Of a stretch of DNA of 64,000 nt, positions 60,481 to 64,000 are shown one piece after another. A program made the position numbers and the translations under genes. The notes beneath the pieces were generated by a model, which was not told where the DNA came from, did no database searches, and was given only the letters and a program-made list of their open reading frames with translations. Every line of letters starts with the position of its first letter. Within the stretch, counting starts at the first letter, position 1. Source of the stretch: Natrarchaeobius oligotrophus (lineage in GTDB: Archaea; Halobacteriota; Halobacteria; Halobacteriales; Natrialbaceae); assembly GCF_003841465.1 (NCBI RefSeq), contig NZ_REFZ01000011.1, positions 62,001 through 126,000 on the forward strand, in the 5' to 3' direction.

Positions 60481-62419
60481 GGACGATCACCCCGAGGTTG
60501 TAGAGCGCGTGGACGAGCGTCGCCACGACGAACGCGACCGCGTAGGGGATCGACCCTCGCCGCGCACCCGCGGCGGAGATCGTCGCCGTCACGACGTGGA
60601 GTGCGAGCGGCGCGAGAACGACGGCCGCCAGCACCGCGATCGAGACGCCGCCCGTGAGTTCGGGACCGAACGCCGCCGTACCCACCGCAAGCTCCGGAAG
60701 GCCGACGAGCTGACCGAGGTGGGTGAGCTTCTCGCCGACGAAAAAGCCAGCTCCGGAGAACGCCCCCAAGACGGCGGCCGTCCGTCCGGTGGCTTCGAAG
60801 CGGCCGCGTGCGAACCCGGCGTAGACGTGAACGCTCTTTGCGAACTCCTCGATCGCCGCCGCGACGACGAGCATGATCGGCAAAGCGACGACGTCGGGAA
60901 CGACGAACAGGAGCGAAACGGTGAGTAACTGCGCGGCGAAGACGAACGGGATACCGAGGATCGACAACACGAACGGACTCCAGTGGCCGCCAACGCGAGC
61001 CGAAATCGAGTCGATCTGGCTCGTGATCGCGTCGAGGATCTTCGCGGGGATCGGCTTCTGGGCGAACATATCCTCCTCGCGGTAGATTCCGATCCCGAGC
61101 AGGAAGAGAACGAACGCGCTGAGGTAGAACGTGGCCGTCGAAAAGAGGTACTCGCCCGCCGTTACCGGATCGCCCTGGAGATCCACGACGACGATCGTCA
61201 GGGGAGAGATCAGCGCGATCGGCGTCACCTCGGTGAAGATGGCGGGGACGAACGCGTACGTCGTGAGGAAGACGCTGATCGTCACCGTGACGAACGTCAG
61301 TTCCTTGAACGAGCGCGCGAGCATCGCGCCGACGAACGTCGAGCCGAGAAACACCAGCGCGATCGGGATCACCGCTGCGACGGAGAGGGGGCCACCCCCG
61401 ATCGCGACGGCGGTCGCGACGACGATCGCGACGAGTCCGAGAACGTACGGCAGCGTCTTTCCACCGACGATCTCGTACCGCGACGACGGGGAGACGAGCA
61501 AGAGTTCCCCCCGGCGCTTGATCCGCTCGTCCATGATCGTGCTGCCGTAGGCCTGCACGACGAAGTTCATCGGCACGATGAACAGAAACGCGAGCAACAG
61601 CGACTGAAAGGGAAACGGCGGCGAGAGCGTACTCGGCGTTCCGGTAGTCGTTCGTTCGTCGATCGTTCCGCCGACGTCGGGGACGCGAAGTTCGTCACCG
61701 TCTCGAGTTTCGTCGGTCGGTTCGGACGACCCGTCAGTCACGCCGTCCGAGTCGGCGGTCGACCCGTCAGTCATTCCATCCGAGTCGGCGGCCGCCCCGT
61801 CGTCCGGACTCGACTCCGTCGACGAGTCGTCCCTCGCACCGGAGTCGGTTCCGTCCGATTCCGCCGGACTGGTCGTCCCGTCCGGTCTGAGAGGATCGCG
61901 TTCCTGGTACGAGACGGTTACGAGCACCGGATAGGCGGCGACCTCGTCGTCGGCTTCGGCCATCCGGTTTTCGTTGTACGATTCGATCGCATCTCGAAAC
62001 GCGTCGAACGCCTGTTCGCCGTTCTCACCGACGTAACCCAGTTCCCCGTCGCGGGTGACGACGACGTCCACGTTCGAGTCCGTACCGTCACCGCTGATCT
62101 CGACGTCCTCGAGCGGTACCGCACGGAACCGATCGCTCTCCGCGACGACGTCCGCGTACGGGTCGTCCCCGTCGACGCCGACGACGTACAGTTCGTCGGC
62201 GAGCCCCAGGCCGTCGTCGGCGACCGACAGGCCGACCGCACCCACGACCAGCAGCATCGCGACCGCGACGAGGACAGTCTTCCGATCGACCGTTCCGGCG
62301 CTCCGGCTGACCTCCCAGCGGGCGATCCGTCCGATCCGTCGAAGCGAGTCGAGGCTCCTGCGGACGATTCTTTTCGTCCGCCGGCACTCCCGATCGACGG
62401 CCGACCGCTCGCCGCTCAC
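60470..62419 (-). CDS. ABC-2 permease fused to PrsW-type membrane protease
   Basis: A 649-residue protein. The first about 400 residues are an ABC-2 permease: one TM (VAVAMLLVVGAVGLSV), a long acidic Ser/Asp-rich extracellular region, then TM helices beginning LLLAFLFIVPMNFVVQ and the DERIKRRGELLLVSP ATPase contact. The C-terminal about 220 residues resemble PrsW-family intramembrane proteases, with AIEEFAKSVH (EExxK), GAGFFVGEKL (FxxxE) and VHALYNLG (HxxxN). The GTG at 62419 overlaps the ATPase stop (GTGA). The combination suggests regulated export or processing. Confidence 0.78.
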   Translation of the reverse strand: MSGERSAVDRECRRTKRIVRRSLDSLRRIGRIARWEVSRSAGTVDRKTVLVAVAMLLVVGAVGLSVADDGLGLADELYVVGVDGDDPYADVVAESDRFRAVPLEDVEISGDGTDSNVDVVVTRDGELGYVGENGEQAFDAFRDAIESYNENRMAEADDEVAAYPVLVTVSYQERDPLRPDGTTSPAESDGTDSGARDDSSTESSPDDGAAADSDGMTDGSTADSDGVTDGSSEPTDETRDGDELRVPDVGGTIDERTTTGTPSTLSPPFPFQSLLLAFLFIVPMNFVVQAYGSTIMDERIKRRGELLLVSPSSRYEIVGGKTLPYVLGLVAIVVATAVAIGGGPLSVAAVIPIALVFLGSTFVGAMLARSFKELTFVTVTISVFLTTYAFVPAIFTEVTPIALISPLTIVVVDLQGDPVTAGEYLFSTATFYLSAFVLFLLGIGIYREEDMFAQKPIPAKILDAITSQIDSISARVGGHWSPFVLSILGIPFVFAAQLLTVSLLFVVPDVVALPIMLVVAAAIEEFAKSVHVYAGFARGRFEATGRTAAVLGAFSGAGFFVGEKLTHLGQLVGLPELAVGTAAFGPELTGGVSIAVLAAVVLAPLALHVVTATISAAGARRGSIPYAVAFVVATLVHALYNLGVIVLVT

Positions 62420-63369
62420 GCCTTCGCCTCCCCGTCGGGGCCGTCGCTGGCGATCTCGAGGAAGATGTCCTCGAGACTCGGCGTCTCCGTCCGAATGTCC
62501 GTCACGCGGCCGCCGTTCGCTTCGACGGCCTCCCGGATCGCCTCGACGTCGGCCATCTCCGGGACGACGTGACGAACGCGGCCGTTCTCGCGGGAGACCG
62601 CGACCGACCGGGACGGTCCGGACCGGCTTCCGACCGCGTCGCGACCGGCGTCGAGGGCGGCGCTGGCGTCGACCGTCGCGTACACGTGGTACTCGGTTCC
62701 GCCGTGTGCGTCGCGAATCTCCTCGAGCGTGCCCCGGGCGACGATCCGACCGTCGTTCATGACGGCGATGCGATCGCAGATGCTCTCGACGTGAAAGAGG
62801 TTGTGCGCGCTGAAGACGATCGTCTTGCCCTCGTCGCTCAGCTCGCGGGTGAACTCGATGATGTAGTTGGTCGTCAGCGGATCGAGCCCCGACGCCGGTT
62901 CGTCGAAGATCAACACGTCCGGATCGTTCACCAGCGCTCTGGCGATGGCGACCTTGCGTTTCATCCCCTTCGAGACGTTGCCGAGCCGACGGTCGCGGTG
63001 CTCGAGGTCGAGTCGATCGAGGGTCCGATGGATGCGCTCGCGCGCGACGTCCGACGGAACGTCGTAGAGGTCCGCGAAGAACGTCAGGTAGTCGACGGCG
63101 GTCATCTCCTCGTACAGCGGCGACTCCTCGGGGAGAAAGCCGAGCTGCCGCTGCATCGCAGGCTCGCCGGGTGCGTAGCCGGCGACGGTGGCGCTTCCCC
63201 CGCTCGGCTCGATCAACCCGGCCAGCATCTTCAGGGTCGTCGTCTTGCCCGCGCCGTTCGGGCCGACGACGCCGAAGACCTCGCCGCGACCGATCGAGAA
63301 CGTGCTGCCCTCGACGGCGACGAAATCTCCGTACTCCTTGCGGAGACCGTCCACTTCGAGTATCGCCAT
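62416..63369 (-). CDS. ABC transporter ATP-binding protein
   Basis: A 317-residue ATPase of the DrrA/NatA export group. Walker A is GPNGAGKTTT, the Q-loop is in LGFLPEESPLYEEM, the signature is VSKGMKRKVAIARAL (a degenerate LSGGQ), Walker B is VLIFDEPASGLDP, and the switch is FSAHN. The C-terminal about 90 residues are a DUF4162-like extension. First gene of the three-gene exporter operon with the two permeases. The ATG is at 63369. Confidence 0.9.
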   Translation of the reverse strand: MAILEVDGLRKEYGDFVAVEGSTFSIGRGEVFGVVGPNGAGKTTTLKMLAGLIEPSGGSATVAGYAPGEPAMQRQLGFLPEESPLYEEMTAVDYLTFFADLYDVPSDVARERIHRTLDRLDLEHRDRRLGNVSKGMKRKVAIARALVNDPDVLIFDEPASGLDPLTTNYIIEFTRELSDEGKTIVFSAHNLFHVESICDRIAVMNDGRIVARGTLEEIRDAHGGTEYHVYATVDASAALDAGRDAVGSRSGPSRSVAVSRENGRVRHVVPEMADVEAIREAVEANGGRVTDIRTETPSLEDIFLEIASDGPDGEAKA

Positions 63370-63552
63370 TGTACGACTCGAGGCAGGAAGCCACCCCAGT
63401 AAAGTCTAGTGGCTCCCGACAGTCCACCGTTCCAACATGCCGCATCGAGCATCTCCGCGGGTTCCCCCCGTCGGACGCACTCACGGTCCGGCGACCACCG
63501 GACCGCGAACGCGGAACTAGTTCCATATCCGTCGCCGACGTACGATCGGTCG

Positions 63553-63990
63553 ATGACCCGTATTCGGACTGTACGAACGCCGGAGGGCACTCGACTCGAG
63601 GTCTCGCACGTGCTCGCGGCGCCGCCGGACGAGATCTGGGATCTCTTCAACGACACGACGCGCTGGCCCGAGTGGTCGCCGGTCGTCAACGGCGTCGAGT
63701 CCACGGATCGGCGCGTGCGCGCCGGCACGTCGGGTCGACTTCGCGTTCCCGGCGCGTGGCTACCGTTTACCGTTACCGAGCGATCGGACCGCCGCTGGAC
63801 GTGGCGGGTGGCGGGAACGCAGGGTGCCGGCCACCGCGTCGACGACCTGGGAGCGGACCGGTGTCGCGTCGCGTTCGAACTCCCGCCGCTGGCGGCGGGG
63901 TGTGCGCCGGTCTATCTCGAGGCGCTCGAGCGAATCGACGCGATCTGGAACGACGAGAATCGCGGGGAGGACGACGGATCCGGTCCGTAG
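63553..63990 (+). CDS. SRPBCC family protein
   Basis: A 145-residue START/Bet v1-like domain: VSHVLAAPPDEIWDLFNDTT, the RWPEWSPVV turn, and a C-terminal helix VYLEALERIDAIWNDEN. Possible hydrophobic-ligand binding or a polyketide-cyclase-like role. The ATG at 63553 gives a short N-terminus; a longer in-frame start is rejected as arginine/proline-rich. The gene ends 10 bp before the window edge. Confidence 0.78.
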   Translation: MTRIRTVRTPEGTRLEVSHVLAAPPDEIWDLFNDTTRWPEWSPVVNGVESTDRRVRAGTSGRLRVPGAWLPFTVTERSDRRWTWRVAGTQGAGHRVDDLGADRCRVAFELPPLAAGCAPVYLEALERIDAIWNDENRGEDDGSGP

Positions 63991-64000
63991 CGGACGACGC

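Noticed and set aside
62420-63526. Very long ORF covering the ABC ATPase region in another frame
   Set aside because: It is an arginine-rich shadow of the ATPase gene. The permease-protease fusion begins at the GTG overlapping the ATPase stop.

Overview
The window is high-GC DNA from a haloarchaeon (class Halobacteria, probably Natrialbales; the genus cannot be fixed from sequence alone). The evidence is acidic proteins, haloarchaea-only families (GfcR, Bat-type HTH proteins, PGF-CTERM-like tails, archaeosortase A), archaeal informational genes (L15e, GatB, Cdc48/VAT, Lhr) and many TATA-like boxes about 28-32 bp upstream of start codons, which fits leaderless mRNAs. Very few genes have a visible Shine-Dalgarno.

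Layout. 1-4.0 kb: glycine cleavage genes gcvT-gcvH-gcvPA (minus strand, gcvPA cut by the window edge) and threonine ammonia-lyase; an IclR regulator lies divergently with two matching operator-like palindromes between. 5.2-5.9 kb is an AT-rich non-coding tract. 5.9-21.3 kb: housekeeping and regulatory genes (YchF GTPase, class V aminotransferase, methyltransferase, phosphoribosyltransferase, TraB, glutamate dehydrogenase, a large Bat-type PAS/GAF/HTH regulator, BrkB membrane protein, YwbE, GfcR, histidine kinase, UspA, rpl15e), plus the 3' remnant of an NAD(P)H-hydrate dehydratase gene.

21.4-24.6 kb is the accessory region. It holds a broken vapC, vapBC, AbrB-VapC and AbrB-MazF modules, an amphi-Trp gene and a compact multi-hairpin element. 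After the two VapC-type modules, and weakly after the broken vapC, lies a roughly 45-50 bp copy of the 3' end of chorismate mutase, in the same orientation as the intact aroQ that bounds the region on the right. This looks like serial insertion of toxin-antitoxin cassettes at the aroQ 3' end, with no integrase present.

24.6-44.2 kb: aroQ-shikimate kinase, small haloarchaeal proteins, a Cdc48-type AAA ATPase, archaetidylserine decarboxylase, a receiver protein lacking its phospho-acceptor Asp, an Lhr-type helicase, a secreted protein with a PGF-CTERM-like tail, a thioredoxin-MrfB-like exonuclease-MrfA-like helicase operon (probable crosslink repair), GatB and an MBL hydrolase. 44.4-64 kb: alcohol dehydrogenase, FAD oxidoreductase, archaeosortase A with a phosphoesterase, dehalogenase-like hydrolase, cupin, a heme operon (siroheme decarboxylase, precorrin-2 dehydrogenase, glutamyl-tRNA reductase), a wHTH regulator with a 15-bp tandem-repeat promoter, penicillin acylase, and an ABC exporter whose second permease is fused to a PrsW-type protease. 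A palindromic repeat sharing an identical 21-bp end occurs at 44.7 and 54.7 kb.
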